Source: Defluviitaleaceae bacterium
GTDB taxonomy: Bacteria > Bacillota > Clostridia > Lachnospirales > WRAX01
DNA length: 53,942 nucleotides
Direction of reading: 5' to 3'
Assembly (NCBI GenBank): GCA_009779935.1
Contig: WRAX01000016.1
Coordinates: 1-53,942 of the forward strand
Each line of letters opens with the position of its first letter. Position 1 is the first letter of the stretch. Below are positions 13,936-22,048 of this stretch, piece after piece. The notes below the pieces were generated by a model. It searched no databases and had not been told where the DNA came from. It was given only the letters and a program-made list of their open reading frames with translations. The translations under genes and the position numbers were made by a program.

Positions 13936-14844
13936 TTATTTTCCGTTTACCAAAACTTCGTACAAAAGCCCCATTCTTACGTACATTCCGTTAAGGGATT
14001 GTTCAAAATATTTGGCACGGGGGTCGCTGTCCACACTGGTGCAAATTTCATGGCGGCGTGGTAGTGGGTGTAGCACGATAAGGCCTTGGCCAAAATGGTC
14101 CATGGCAGCTTTGTCGATTACAATTTCTTCTACTTTAATACCTTCTTTTTCAAAGCGTTCGGTTTGGGTGCGGGTTTGGTAAATAACATCCAAATCCTTG
14201 GGCAGGTCGGTAATTTTATCCACTTTTATGTATTTTACGCCACGCTTTTCAATATAGTCAATATAATCCTGCCCCAAAGCCAGTTGCGGGATGGATAGGC
14301 CGTAAATGGTAACATTTTCGTAAAGGCTAAGCATTTTGATAAGGGAGTGGATAGTGCGCCCATAAAGCAAATCGCCCAAAATTGCAACAGAAATATTATC
14401 AAGCCTGCCTTTGTTTTTGTAGATGGTGTAGGTGTCCAAAAGGGCTTGGGTCGGATGTTCGCCGCTGCCTGCACCGGCATTTAGCACGGGCACATCAGAC
14501 ACAGCAGCTGCTCTTGTGGCAGAATCGATATCAGGGTGACGCATTACAATGGCATCGGCGTAAAAATGCATTACACGAATGGTATCTTCCAACGTTTCGC
14601 CTTTGATTGCGCTGGACATTTCCAAGGCATTTTCCGTGGAAATATTTTTGCCGCCAAGGCGCAAAATTGCCGCCTCGAAGGACAAACGTGTGCGTGTTGA
14701 AGGCTCGTAAAAAATAGTAGCAACCACCTTGTCTGCGATGGCAGAGCTATAAGCCCTCTCGTTCTCCCTAATGTGGTCGGTTAGTTGAAAAAGCTTGTCC
14801 AATTCTTCCTTGCAAAACTGCTCAGAACCCAAAATGTGGCGCAT
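13936..14844 (-). CDS. pyrB: Aspartate carbamoyltransferase, catalytic subunit
   Basis: This enzyme joins carbamoyl phosphate and aspartate to carbamoyl aspartate in pyrimidine synthesis. The 302 residues are the normal catalytic-chain length. The carbamoyl-phosphate site FYEPSTRTR is at 45-53, and the motifs HPTQALLD and LHPLPRR follow. AAGGGGATG precedes the ATG. No pyrI or other pyr gene is adjacent, so this gene stands alone. The promoter is TTGACA/TATAAT with 17-bp spacing (14896-14924). The leader holds a small hairpin, TTTGTGC/GCACAAA (14871-14888). No PyrR-type terminator is evident. Confidence 0.95.
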   Translation of the reverse strand: MRHILGSEQFCKEELDKLFQLTDHIRENERAYSSAIADKVVATIFYEPSTRTRLSFEAAILRLGGKNISTENALEMSSAIKGETLEDTIRVMHFYADAIVMRHPDIDSATRAAAVSDVPVLNAGAGSGEHPTQALLDTYTIYKNKGRLDNISVAILGDLLYGRTIHSLIKMLSLYENVTIYGLSIPQLALGQDYIDYIEKRGVKYIKVDKITDLPKDLDVIYQTRTQTERFEKEGIKVEEIVIDKAAMDHFGQGLIVLHPLPRRHEICTSVDSDPRAKYFEQSLNGMYVRMGLLYEVLVNGK

Positions 14845-14870
14845 AAAAACATCCCCTTATGGCTTTATTT

Positions 14871-14924
14871 TTTGTGCACAGGCACAAATTGTCTAATTAT
14901 ACAGCATAGCGCAAACCTTGTCAA
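14871..14924 (-). promoter_or_regulatory. pyrB promoter and leader hairpin
   Basis: TTGACA (14919-14924) and TATAAT (14896-14901) are separated by 17 bp. A 7-bp inverted repeat (14871-14877 and 14882-14888) lies at the start of the transcript. Confidence 0.75.
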
Positions 14925-14960
14925 GTGTTTTTTGCAAAAAAAGCCAACTTTTTTTGCGAG

Positions 14961-14986
14961 AGCAAAAACCGCCATTTAAGGCGGTT
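14961..14986 (-). terminator. Terminator after purA
   Basis: On the minus strand AACCGCC (14980-14986), a 6-base loop, and GGCGGTT (14967-14973) are followed by TTTGC. Confidence 0.75.
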
Positions 14987-14999
14987 GAATGTTTGTTTT

Positions 15000-16322
15000 T
15001 TACAGCTCCACAATCTCTTCCCGCTTGGGACCGTTGGAAAGCCATGTTATTGGCACGCCCACCTGCTTTTCCACAAAGCGGACGTAATTTTTGGCATTTT
15101 CGGGCAAATCGTCAAATTTGCGTATGCCACGTATATCTTGCTTAAAGCCCGGTAGGGTTTCGTATACGGGCTTGGCACTGTCCAGCAGAGATGGTGCCGG
15201 AAAGTCGGTTGTTTGTTTTCCGTTTATCTCATATGCCACACAAACGGGTATTTCGTCCAGATAGGACAGCACATCTATCCCCGTCATCGCAAGCTGGGTA
15301 GCAGCTTGGCATTGTGCGCCATAGCGGGTTGCAACTGCATCAAAATAACCAACACGGCGGGGGCGGCCTGTGGTTGCACCAAATTCGCCGGCATCACCGC
15401 CACGCATGCGCAACTCCTGCGCTTCGTCCCCGAAAAGTTCTGCTACAAAAGGCCCCGCACCCACGCAGGATGAATATGCCTTGGTAACCGCCAAAATCTC
15501 GGTTATGGCATAGGGCGGTATGCCTGCACCAACACTGGCAAAGCCTGCCAAAGTGTGGCTGGATGTTACATAGGGGTAAATGCCCATGCCGGGGTCACGC
15601 AACGCACCCAACTGCCCTTCCAGCAGGATTTCTTTGCCATTATGGCGGGCATCCCGCAAAAATGCAGTGGCATCGCCCATGTGCTTTTCCACAAAATCTC
15701 TGTATTTCACAATTCTATCGTATATATCCATAAATTTAACGGGCTGGGCTTTATACACATTAACCAGTGTTAAATTTACTTTTTCATATAAGTATTCCAA
15801 ACGGTTTTTAAGGTGTGCATCATCAAAAATTTCATTTATCTGTATGCACTCTTTGAAATATTTTTCGGCGTAAAAAGGCGCAATGCCTGCTTTTGTGGAG
15901 CCAAATTGGCGGTCACCCCTGCGCTCTTCTTCCAGCTCATCCAGCTGGATGTGGTGGGGCAAAACCAGTGGCACACGCCGGTCAATCATCAGCTGGAATT
16001 TCAGCTGTGGTGCACCTTCCATCACCTTGGCAATTTCCTTTTCCAAGTACTCCAAATTTAGGGCGCAGCCGTTGCCGATAATATTTACCACATTTTCGTA
16101 AAAAACGCCGCTGGGCAGTTGGTGTAGGGCAAATTTGCCGTATTTATTAAGTATGGTATGCCCCGCATTGCTGCCGCCCTGAAAGCGCACAACCACATCT
16201 GCTTGCCCCGCCTTAATATCGGTTATTTTGCCCTTGCCCTCGTCGCCCCAATTGGCACCCACGATGGCTGTAACTTTTGGCGCACAGTGTGTGCCGCTAC
16301 TTCGACTTTCGTTAATACTCAT
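15000..16322 (-). CDS. purA: Adenylosuccinate synthetase
   Basis: This enzyme makes adenylosuccinate from IMP and aspartate with GTP, the first step from IMP to AMP. The 440-residue protein has the P-loop-like GANWGDEGKGKITD near residue 20, the segment FQGGSNAGHTI, and GATTGRPRRVGYFD later. A frame extension to a TTG at 16337 is possible, but GGGAG lies 8 bases before the ATG at 16322. The N-terminal 15 residues are a short non-conserved extension. purB, the next enzyme in the branch, is 33 kb away in this window on the same strand. The promoter TTGCAA/TACAAT is at 16357-16385. Confidence 0.95.
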   Translation of the reverse strand: MSINESRSSGTHCAPKVTAIVGANWGDEGKGKITDIKAGQADVVVRFQGGSNAGHTILNKYGKFALHQLPSGVFYENVVNIIGNGCALNLEYLEKEIAKVMEGAPQLKFQLMIDRRVPLVLPHHIQLDELEEERRGDRQFGSTKAGIAPFYAEKYFKECIQINEIFDDAHLKNRLEYLYEKVNLTLVNVYKAQPVKFMDIYDRIVKYRDFVEKHMGDATAFLRDARHNGKEILLEGQLGALRDPGMGIYPYVTSSHTLAGFASVGAGIPPYAITEILAVTKAYSSCVGAGPFVAELFGDEAQELRMRGGDAGEFGATTGRPRRVGYFDAVATRYGAQCQAATQLAMTGIDVLSYLDEIPVCVAYEINGKQTTDFPAPSLLDSAKPVYETLPGFKQDIRGIRKFDDLPENAKNYVRFVEKQVGVPITWLSNGPKREEIVEL

Positions 16323-16356
16323 ATGGTCAACTCCCAAAAGTTTCGTTTAACACTTT

Positions 16357-16385
16357 ATTGTATCACAGTATTTTCCAGTTTGCAA
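16357..16385 (-). promoter_or_regulatory. purA promoter
   Basis: TTGCAA (16380-16385) and TACAAT (16357-16362) are spaced 17 bp on the minus strand. The -35 box overlaps the last bases before the upstream gene's stop codon. Confidence 0.65.
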
Positions 16386-16386
16386 G

Positions 16387-16827
16387 CTATTTTTCCACCA
16401 CATTCAAATCCATTAGGGCGGTTTGTATGGTGTAAAGAAAAACAAGAGTTCGATAGTTCGCTCCAAAGGGAGGCATGACATGCAGGGTTTGATTATAAAT
16501 CACCACATCAGCCACCTCACGCATCTCCGCCTTTTCACGTTCGCTGGTTTCGCAGATGGCAGCTCTGTGTCTAATCACATCTATCGCTGTAATTTGACCA
16601 CCTTCCACAGTTACCTCCACGCCAAAAGCTAACAAAACCGCATCAACATGACCTGCAAATGTGCCATCCGGCATCATGGACATGTCAAGCATTACAAGTT
16701 CGATGCTGTTAACAACCCTCATATACTGCACAAATCTGACGGAATAGATGCCGCCGGCAATCAGCAGCACAGCTAAAACAACTGCAATGGTTGTTATGAT
16801 TAGCCGCTCTCTCGTTTTAGATCTCAT
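16387..16827 (-). CDS. Membrane-anchored FMN-binding-domain-like protein
   Basis: The product has 146 residues from the ATG at 16827; a GTG six bases earlier overlaps the ileS stop. Residues 8-28 form one membrane helix (IITTIAVVLAVLLIAGGIYSV). The outside part resembles the FMN-binding domain seen in RnfG/NqrC-type proteins: MPDGTFAGHVDAVLLAFGVEVTVEGGQITAIDVIRHR. The flavin-attaching S-G-A-T motif is replaced by PPFGANYRT, so covalent FMN binding is doubtful. It follows ileS with no gap and is probably cotranscribed. Its function is unknown. Confidence 0.55.
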   Translation of the reverse strand: MRSKTRERLIITTIAVVLAVLLIAGGIYSVRFVQYMRVVNSIELVMLDMSMMPDGTFAGHVDAVLLAFGVEVTVEGGQITAIDVIRHRAAICETSEREKAEMREVADVVIYNQTLHVMPPFGANYRTLVFLYTIQTALMDLNVVEK

Positions 16828-16832
16828 ATCCA

Positions 16833-19800
16833 CTATGCCTTTCTTATCCAAAACTCGGCGGGTTCTCCATTTATGTCCCATGATTTGTGGAAGCCATCCC
16901 CCGCCCCTTGAGTTATGCTGTTGGATAGCACCTCCGCACAAATAAAGTCGGCATTCTTAGTGATGATGTCTGTAATTTTGTCGCTGGCTTGGTGGTGGAT
17001 GGTTATTTTATCCAGCACTTCAAAATCCGCTTCTTTACGCATGGTTTGGATTTTGGAGATTACCTCACGGACGAAGCCTTCTTCGATAAGTTCTGGGGTT
17101 AGTTCTGTGTTTAGGACGACCAAAAAACCGTCTGCCATGTGGCTTGCGTGGTTTTCTGTTTGGATTTCTTCTACCAGTACGTCGGCTAGGGTTAGGTGGA
17201 TTTGGTTGCCGTCGATTGTTAGGGCTATGCCGTCAGTTTGCAGGTCTGCCCAAAGGGTGTTACCGTCACCGTCAGCTAAAGCCGTGCCGATTTTTGGCAG
17301 GATTTTGCCATGTTTTGGCCCGAGGATTTTTAGGTTGGGTTTTATTTTGCGTCCTACCATGTGACCAGCGTCCGCCAGCACTTCCACGGTTTTTATGTTT
17401 AATTCCTCGCCGATTATGGTTAGGTAGGCGGGGGTTAGGCAAGCGCCGCCTTTGGGCTGCACAAACATTTTGGCGAGAGGTTGGCGGTTTTTGATGTTTG
17501 CGGTGTTTCTGGCGGCTCTGCCAGCACTTACTATGCTTAGGACGGCACCCATATTTTCTTCCAATTGTGGCAGAATTAGGTTTTCGTCGTAGGTTGGGAA
17601 GTCGCATAAATGTACGCTTTTTGCGGTGGTGTCACCCAAATTACTGACAAGATTTTGGTAAATTTCTTCCGCCATGAAGGGGATGTATGGGGCGCATAGT
17701 TTGGATAGGGTGGTTAGGGCGGTGTACAAGGTCATGTATGCGTTGATTTTATCGGCTTCCATGCCTGATGCCCAGAAACGCTCACGGCTGCGGCGTACGT
17801 ACCAGTTGGACAAATCATCTACAAAGCGGGCAATTTCTCTGGAAGTTTCTGTAAGTTTGTAGTCTGCAAGACCTTCGTCTACACGTTTGATTAGGCTGTT
17901 TAGGCGGGAGATTAGCCACTTGTCCAACTCTGGTAGGTCTGCGTAATTTAGTTTATGTTTGCTTGCGTCAAAACCGTCTATGTTGGCGTAAAGCACGTAA
18001 AATGCGTAAGTGTTCCACAATGTGCCTAGGAATTTACGCTTCACCTCGTCAAGGGCGTTTTTGTCAAAACGGTTGGGTAGCCACGGGGCAGATGCGGAGA
18101 AGAAATACCAGCGAACGGTGTCCGCACCAACTTCTTCCACAACGTCCCAGCTTACGACATTTCCCTTGGATTTGCTCATTTTAACGCCTTTTTCGTCCAG
18201 TCCGTGTCCTAGAACAATTACATTTTTGTAGGGGGACTTTTCAAATAGTATGGTAGAGATTGCCATTAGAGTGTAAAACCAGCCACGGGTTTGGTCTACG
18301 GCTTCGCTGATGAAGTCGGCTGGGAAATTTTGCTCGAAAACTTCCTTGTTGGCAAAGGGGTAGTGGTGCTGGGCAAAGGGCATAGAACCGCTGTCAAACC
18401 AAGCGTCTATTACCTCTGGCACACGATGCGCCCGCCCATTACATTTTGGGCAATTTATGGTAATCCTATCGATTTGTGGTTTGTGTAAGTCAAGGCCGCT
18501 TAGGTCTTGCCCTGCTTTTTCTGACAGCTCCGCCACGCTTCCGATGGCTTCAAAATGTCCACATTCGCAATGCCAAATCGGCAGGGGCGTACCCCAATAA
18601 CGTTCCCGGGACAGCGACCAGTCTATTACATTGTCGAGGAAGTTGCCGAAGCGTCCGTGTTTTACGTTGTCTGGCATCCAGTTGACGGTTTCGTTGTTTG
18701 CCAGAAGTTGCTCCCGCATTTTGCTCATCTCGATAAACCACGCAGAGCGGGCGTAGTATAGCAGGGGGGTGTCGCAACGCCAGCAATGGGGGTAATTGTG
18801 CTGGGTGTCCAAGGTTTTGTAAATTAAGTCACGGTCTGCCATGTATTTTAGGATTTTTGGGTCGGCTTTTTTGGCGAAAATGCCTGCCCATGGGGTTTCC
18901 TCGGTCATTTCGCCTTGTTCGTTTACAAGTTGGACGAAGGGCAAGCCGTATTTGCGTGCCACACGGTTGTCATCGTCGCCAAAGGCGGGGGCTTGGTGAA
19001 CAACGCCTGTGCCTTCGGTTAGGAGTACGTAGGGGTCGCAGACGATGTAGTGGGCTGGTACGTCAAATTTTACAAAATCAAATAAGGGCTGGTATGCCAA
19101 GTGTTCTAAGGCTGAACCTTTCATGGTTTCGATAATTTCGTGGTCTTCGCCCAGCACATTTTCTACCAGTGATTTGGCAAGAATGTAGGTTTTGCCATTT
19201 TGTGATGCACGGACATAATCTTCCTCGGCATTTACGCACAAAGCCACATTTGATGGTAATGTCCATGGGGTGGTTGTCCATGCCAAAATGTATTCATTTT
19301 CACGGTCAAGTACCTTAAACTGGGCGATTACGGACTTTTCTTTGATGTCCTTGTAACCCTGCGCCACCTCGTGACTGGACAAGGAAGTGCCACAACGGGA
19401 GCAGTAAGGCAAAACCTTATGCCCTTTGTACAGCAAACCCTTGTCCCAAATGGTTTTTAATGCCCACCAGACGCTTTCGATGTATTTGTTGTCGTAGGTG
19501 ACATAGGGGTTGTCCATGTCCAACCAAAAGCCCACACGGGCGGACATTTTTTCCCACACATCCTTGTATTTCCAAACAGATTCTTTGCATTGCTGTATAA
19601 ACGGCTCCACGCCATATTCTTCAATCTGCTTTTTACCGGAAATTTTTAATGCTTTTTCAATTTCCAGCTCTACTGGCAGGCCGTGGGTATCCCAACCCGC
19701 TTTGCGCAACACCTTGTAACCCTTCATGGTTTTATATCGTGGTATAATATCTTTTACAGCACGGGTAATAACGTGGCCGATATGGGGCAGGCCGTTGGCC

Positions 19801-19946
19801 GTGGGCGGCCCTTCAAAAAAAGTAAAACTCTCCGCCCCTTCACGGTTTTCGATACTTTTTTCAAATATTTTATTATCCTGCCAAAATTTAAGCACGTCCA
19901 GCTCCCGCTGGGCAAAATTTAAGTCTGCATTAACCTTTTTGTGCAT
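16833..19946 (-). CDS. ileS: Isoleucyl-tRNA synthetase, type 2
   Basis: This enzyme charges tRNA-Ile. It has 1037 residues. The HIGH motif is PHIGH at 54-58 and KMSKSKGN is in the middle. GWDTHGLPVE marks the IleRS2 group (IleRS1 usually has GWDCHGLPIE), a group known for low mupirocin sensitivity. Editing-domain segments such as AWTTTPWTLPSNVAL are present. The frame extends upstream to 20075, but GGAGG lies 7 bases before the ATG at 19946 and the family N-terminus starts there. A promoter is only about 40 bp upstream, leaving no room for a T-box. Confidence 0.95.
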   Translation of the reverse strand: MHKKVNADLNFAQRELDVLKFWQDNKIFEKSIENREGAESFTFFEGPPTANGLPHIGHVITRAVKDIIPRYKTMKGYKVLRKAGWDTHGLPVELEIEKALKISGKKQIEEYGVEPFIQQCKESVWKYKDVWEKMSARVGFWLDMDNPYVTYDNKYIESVWWALKTIWDKGLLYKGHKVLPYCSRCGTSLSSHEVAQGYKDIKEKSVIAQFKVLDRENEYILAWTTTPWTLPSNVALCVNAEEDYVRASQNGKTYILAKSLVENVLGEDHEIIETMKGSALEHLAYQPLFDFVKFDVPAHYIVCDPYVLLTEGTGVVHQAPAFGDDDNRVARKYGLPFVQLVNEQGEMTEETPWAGIFAKKADPKILKYMADRDLIYKTLDTQHNYPHCWRCDTPLLYYARSAWFIEMSKMREQLLANNETVNWMPDNVKHGRFGNFLDNVIDWSLSRERYWGTPLPIWHCECGHFEAIGSVAELSEKAGQDLSGLDLHKPQIDRITINCPKCNGRAHRVPEVIDAWFDSGSMPFAQHHYPFANKEVFEQNFPADFISEAVDQTRGWFYTLMAISTILFEKSPYKNVIVLGHGLDEKGVKMSKSKGNVVSWDVVEEVGADTVRWYFFSASAPWLPNRFDKNALDEVKRKFLGTLWNTYAFYVLYANIDGFDASKHKLNYADLPELDKWLISRLNSLIKRVDEGLADYKLTETSREIARFVDDLSNWYVRRSRERFWASGMEADKINAYMTLYTALTTLSKLCAPYIPFMAEEIYQNLVSNLGDTTAKSVHLCDFPTYDENLILPQLEENMGAVLSIVSAGRAARNTANIKNRQPLAKMFVQPKGGACLTPAYLTIIGEELNIKTVEVLADAGHMVGRKIKPNLKILGPKHGKILPKIGTALADGDGNTLWADLQTDGIALTIDGNQIHLTLADVLVEEIQTENHASHMADGFLVVLNTELTPELIEEGFVREVISKIQTMRKEADFEVLDKITIHHQASDKITDIITKNADFICAEVLSNSITQGAGDGFHKSWDINGEPAEFWIRKA

Positions 19947-19977
19947 AGGTATTCCTCCGATGTTTGTCGATGCACCA

Positions 19978-20006
19978 ATTATACCAAAAATAGGATAGGC
20001 TTGCAA
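19978..20006 (-). promoter_or_regulatory. ileS promoter
   Basis: On the minus strand TTGCAA (20001-20006) and TATAAT (19978-19983) are spaced 17 bp. The leader to the ATG at 19946 is only about 25 bases, and no T-box leader is possible. Confidence 0.75.
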
Positions 20007-20018
20007 GGGGCAAAACAA

Positions 20019-20049
20019 AAAGTGCAGCAACCCGCAGGTGCCGCACTTT
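20019..20049 (-). terminator. Terminator of the Cys-rich protein gene
   Basis: On the minus strand AAAGTGCGGCA pairs with TGCTGCACTTT around CCTGCGGGT, followed by TTGTTTTG. It separates the secreted-protein gene from the ileS promoter. Confidence 0.8.
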
Positions 20050-20075
20050 ATGGGTGAGATGGCTGTGAATTGCAA

Positions 20076-21035
20076 TTATCTTATTCTAAATTCTCTAATA
20101 CTGGATCCATTGCCACGAATGTCGAAAGTCAGCGTATATCCATACAGGTCATGGCATTCACCGAATGTGTAGTTTCCAGATTGGTTTGCATTGTTTGCAT
20201 TCAAGTTTATGGCATACTCAGCAACAACAATCGTGCCATCAGAATACACTCTATTAACACTAAAAGACAAAATCCATACCGATGCGTTGTTTCCTGCGTT
20301 TTTGGGCAATATGCTGATAAACATTGCATTGCTAAATCCCACAAAAGTCACAAGGCAGTCAAATTCGCAATCACGGATGTCTTTTTCGCAGTTATAGCAG
20401 TGATATACCAAAGTTTGGCATCCCGGTGTGGTGCATACCATTACCCAAACTTTGTTGCCATCTTGCCATCTTGTGATGGGTGTCCAAACACCGTTGTTGT
20501 ATTGGCCGTATTCACGCCTTACAAGCTCGCAACTGCGTTGTCCGATGTGCCACACTTCTTTTGTGTCACCGCAATCAAGGCAGGTGTACAAGAAGTAGCC
20601 ATTATGCCAGCAAGAATTTTTTGCTCTAAACACGCCTTCGTCCCAATCACAATCAGCAAAAGCACAATGTGGCAAGATTTTCGATTGTTGGCAACCCGGT
20701 GTAGCGCAAGACATTATCCAAACAAACCTGCCGGTTTGGGGGTTGGGGATGGGCGTCCACACACCACCACCTTGATATTGACCATATATGCGCCTTGTAA
20801 ATTCTTCACAACCACGCATGTGGCGATAGGATTCGGTTTTTGTTTCTTCACAAACCAAGCATGTAAACAACATATATCCGTTATGCCAGCAGTTGTTTAT
20901 AGCTCTGAAAACACCTTCATCCCAAACGCAACATTCTGTGGCAACCTTTGGCTCGCCTGTATTTGCCATAACAGGGAAGGCAACTGCAAAAACCATCAAA
21001 AGCGCAAATAAAGGTACAAAAAGTTTTTTTCTCAT
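20076..21035 (-). CDS. Secreted Cys-rich protein with two tandem repeats
   Basis: The 319 residues begin with a signal peptide (KKLFVPLFALLMVFAVAFPVMA, cleavage after MANT-like). Two repeats of about 95 residues follow, at roughly 37-128 and 130-218. Each reads W-D-E-G-V-F-R-A, C-W-H-N-G-Y, T-C-L-x-C, R-x-C-E, YGQY, GVWTPI, VW-M-x-C-x-T-P-G-C-Q. Eight or more Cys per repeat could bind zinc or form disulfides. The last 100 residues are a beta-rich domain without these motifs. GGAGG is 9 bases before the ATG. A 165-base structured leader precedes it. I do not recognise the family. It would act outside the membrane. Confidence 0.7.
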   Translation of the reverse strand: MRKKLFVPLFALLMVFAVAFPVMANTGEPKVATECCVWDEGVFRAINNCWHNGYMLFTCLVCEETKTESYRHMRGCEEFTRRIYGQYQGGGVWTPIPNPQTGRFVWIMSCATPGCQQSKILPHCAFADCDWDEGVFRAKNSCWHNGYFLYTCLDCGDTKEVWHIGQRSCELVRREYGQYNNGVWTPITRWQDGNKVWVMVCTTPGCQTLVYHCYNCEKDIRDCEFDCLVTFVGFSNAMFISILPKNAGNNASVWILSFSVNRVYSDGTIVVAEYAINLNANNANQSGNYTFGECHDLYGYTLTFDIRGNGSSIREFRIR

Positions 21036-21201
21036 TTTTCAAGACCTCCAAAAATTATTTCCTCGATTTTCGGAGCGAGGTTCTCCGCTTGCCTCGTTGA
21101 TTACGCTCAACGTGGTTAAACGCTTGGCCGGTCGTGTCCAAGTGGTATGTACATCCAACAACTTCAAAAGCCGTTGGCTATGGTGTTTACCCATCTCACC
21201 C
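21036..21201 (-). promoter_or_regulatory. Structured 5' leader of the Cys-rich protein gene
   Basis: About 165 bases between an extended -10 promoter (TGCTATACT, -10 at 21208-21213) and the ATG contain four hairpins, given in plus coordinates: 21155-21159/21173-21177 (CCAAC/GTTGG), 21123-21127/21138-21142 (CTTGG/CCAAG), 21096-21100/21107-21111 (GTTGA/TCAAC) and 21071-21075/21083-21087 (CGGAG/CTCCG). The last competes with CCTCG/CGAGG (21061-21065/21076-21080), which ends near the ribosome site. Mutually exclusive stems beside a GGAGG suggest a cis-regulatory RNA. It does not match a riboswitch class I know. Confidence 0.45.
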
Positions 21202-21240
21202 ACTATCAGTATAGCACAACTTTGCCACATTGTGTCGATT

Positions 21241-21284
21241 TTTTTGTCATTTTTTGTCATATCTTTTATTACATTTTTATGACA
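21241..21284. repeat. Tandem TTTTTGTCAT in a divergent intergenic region
   Basis: TTTTTGTCAT occurs twice head to tail (21241-21250 and 21251-21260), with an inverted ATGACA at 21279-21284. The sites lie between two divergent promoters and could bind a regulator. Nothing else is seen in 21,214-21,317. Confidence 0.45.
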
Positions 21285-21317
21285 TTGATATTGCAATAAT
21301 GTATCAAAACAAAATCC

Positions 21318-21346
21318 TTGCAAGCCTGCCTGTCATGTGGTAAAAT
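21318..21346 (+). promoter_or_regulatory. Promoter of the YczE-like gene
   Basis: TTGCAA (21318-21323) and TAAAAT (21341-21346) are spaced 17 bp. The first ten bases of this promoter equal those of the ileS promoter. Because transcription would start near 21353, the ATG at 21337 cannot be the translation start. Confidence 0.65.
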
Positions 21347-21378
21347 GGTGGATACGGTGTTTTTTAGAGGAGGTGGAA

Positions 21379-22044
21379 ATTATCATAGATACAAAACTTT
21401 TGCCCCGGCGTATTTTAGCATATATTGCAGGGCTTTTAATACTGGCTTTTGGTGTAGCTTTTTCCATAAATTCGGAACTTGGGGTATCCCCTGTCAGTTC
21501 GGTGCCTTATGTGGTGCATCACATCTTACCCTTCGATATTACGGTGGGCACAGCAACCAATGCCGTATTTATCATTTTTATACTATTACAAATCGCCATT
21601 TTGCGCAAACAATACAAATGGTTTAATTTAACACAAATTTTATTTGCCACAATATTCGGCTTTTTTGCGGATTTTACCCTGTGGGTAATGGGCGGGCTGC
21701 AATTTCCCACATACGCCGGGCGTTTGGGTATGCTTGCAATTTCTGTGGTGCTTATTGCCATTGGTATTGTGTTTATTATGGCTGGGCGGCTTGCCCCGCT
21801 GCCACCCGAAGGCTTTGCCGCATCCATCGAAACCCGCTGGCCAAAAATTAAATTTCATGTGGCTAAAATGGTGATGGATTCCGCATTGGTTGTTATTTCC
21901 CTGTCTTTATCCCTTATTTTTGCAGGGGAAGTGATGGGCGTGCGGGAAGGTACTGTAATTTCTGCCATTGTAATTGGTAAAATTATCCCATACATAAAAA
22001 AAGCCCTGCGCCCCATACTTGTAAAGTTGGAGCCGATGGAGTGA
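21379..22044 (+). CDS. YczE/YitT-type membrane protein with apparent Ile-codon start
   Basis: About 221 residues with five or more membrane helices. The start region LLPRRILAYIAGLLILAFGVAFSI is followed by NSELGVSPVSSVPYVV, the signature of YczE/YyaS/YitT-like inner-membrane proteins of unknown function. After the promoter (-10 at 21341-21346) comes a very strong ribosome site, AGAGGAGGTGG (21366-21376). The codons behind it are ATT ATC ATA (21379, 21382, 21385). The only in-frame ATG (21337) lies upstream of the likely transcription start, and the GTG at 21373 is inside the ribosome site. Initiation at ATT or ATC is therefore the simplest reading. The downstream gene overlaps its stop region. 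Confidence 0.65.
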   Translation: MIIDTKLLPRRILAYIAGLLILAFGVAFSINSELGVSPVSSVPYVVHHILPFDITVGTATNAVFIIFILLQIAILRKQYKWFNLTQILFATIFGFFADFTLWVMGGLQFPTYAGRLGMLAISVVLIAIGIVFIMAGRLAPLPPEGFAASIETRWPKIKFHVAKMVMDSALVVISLSLSLIFAGEVMGVREGTVISAIVIGKIIPYIKKALRPILVKLEPME

Positions 22045-22048
22045 TGTG

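Noticed and set aside
19947-20075. T-box leader for ileS
   Set aside because: The promoter at 19978-20006 leaves about 25 bases, and a terminator of another gene lies just beyond.
20070-21011. 313-codon open frame on the plus strand
   Set aside because: It mirrors the Cys-rich secreted protein. That strand has a signal peptide, ribosome site, repeats and terminator; this one has none.
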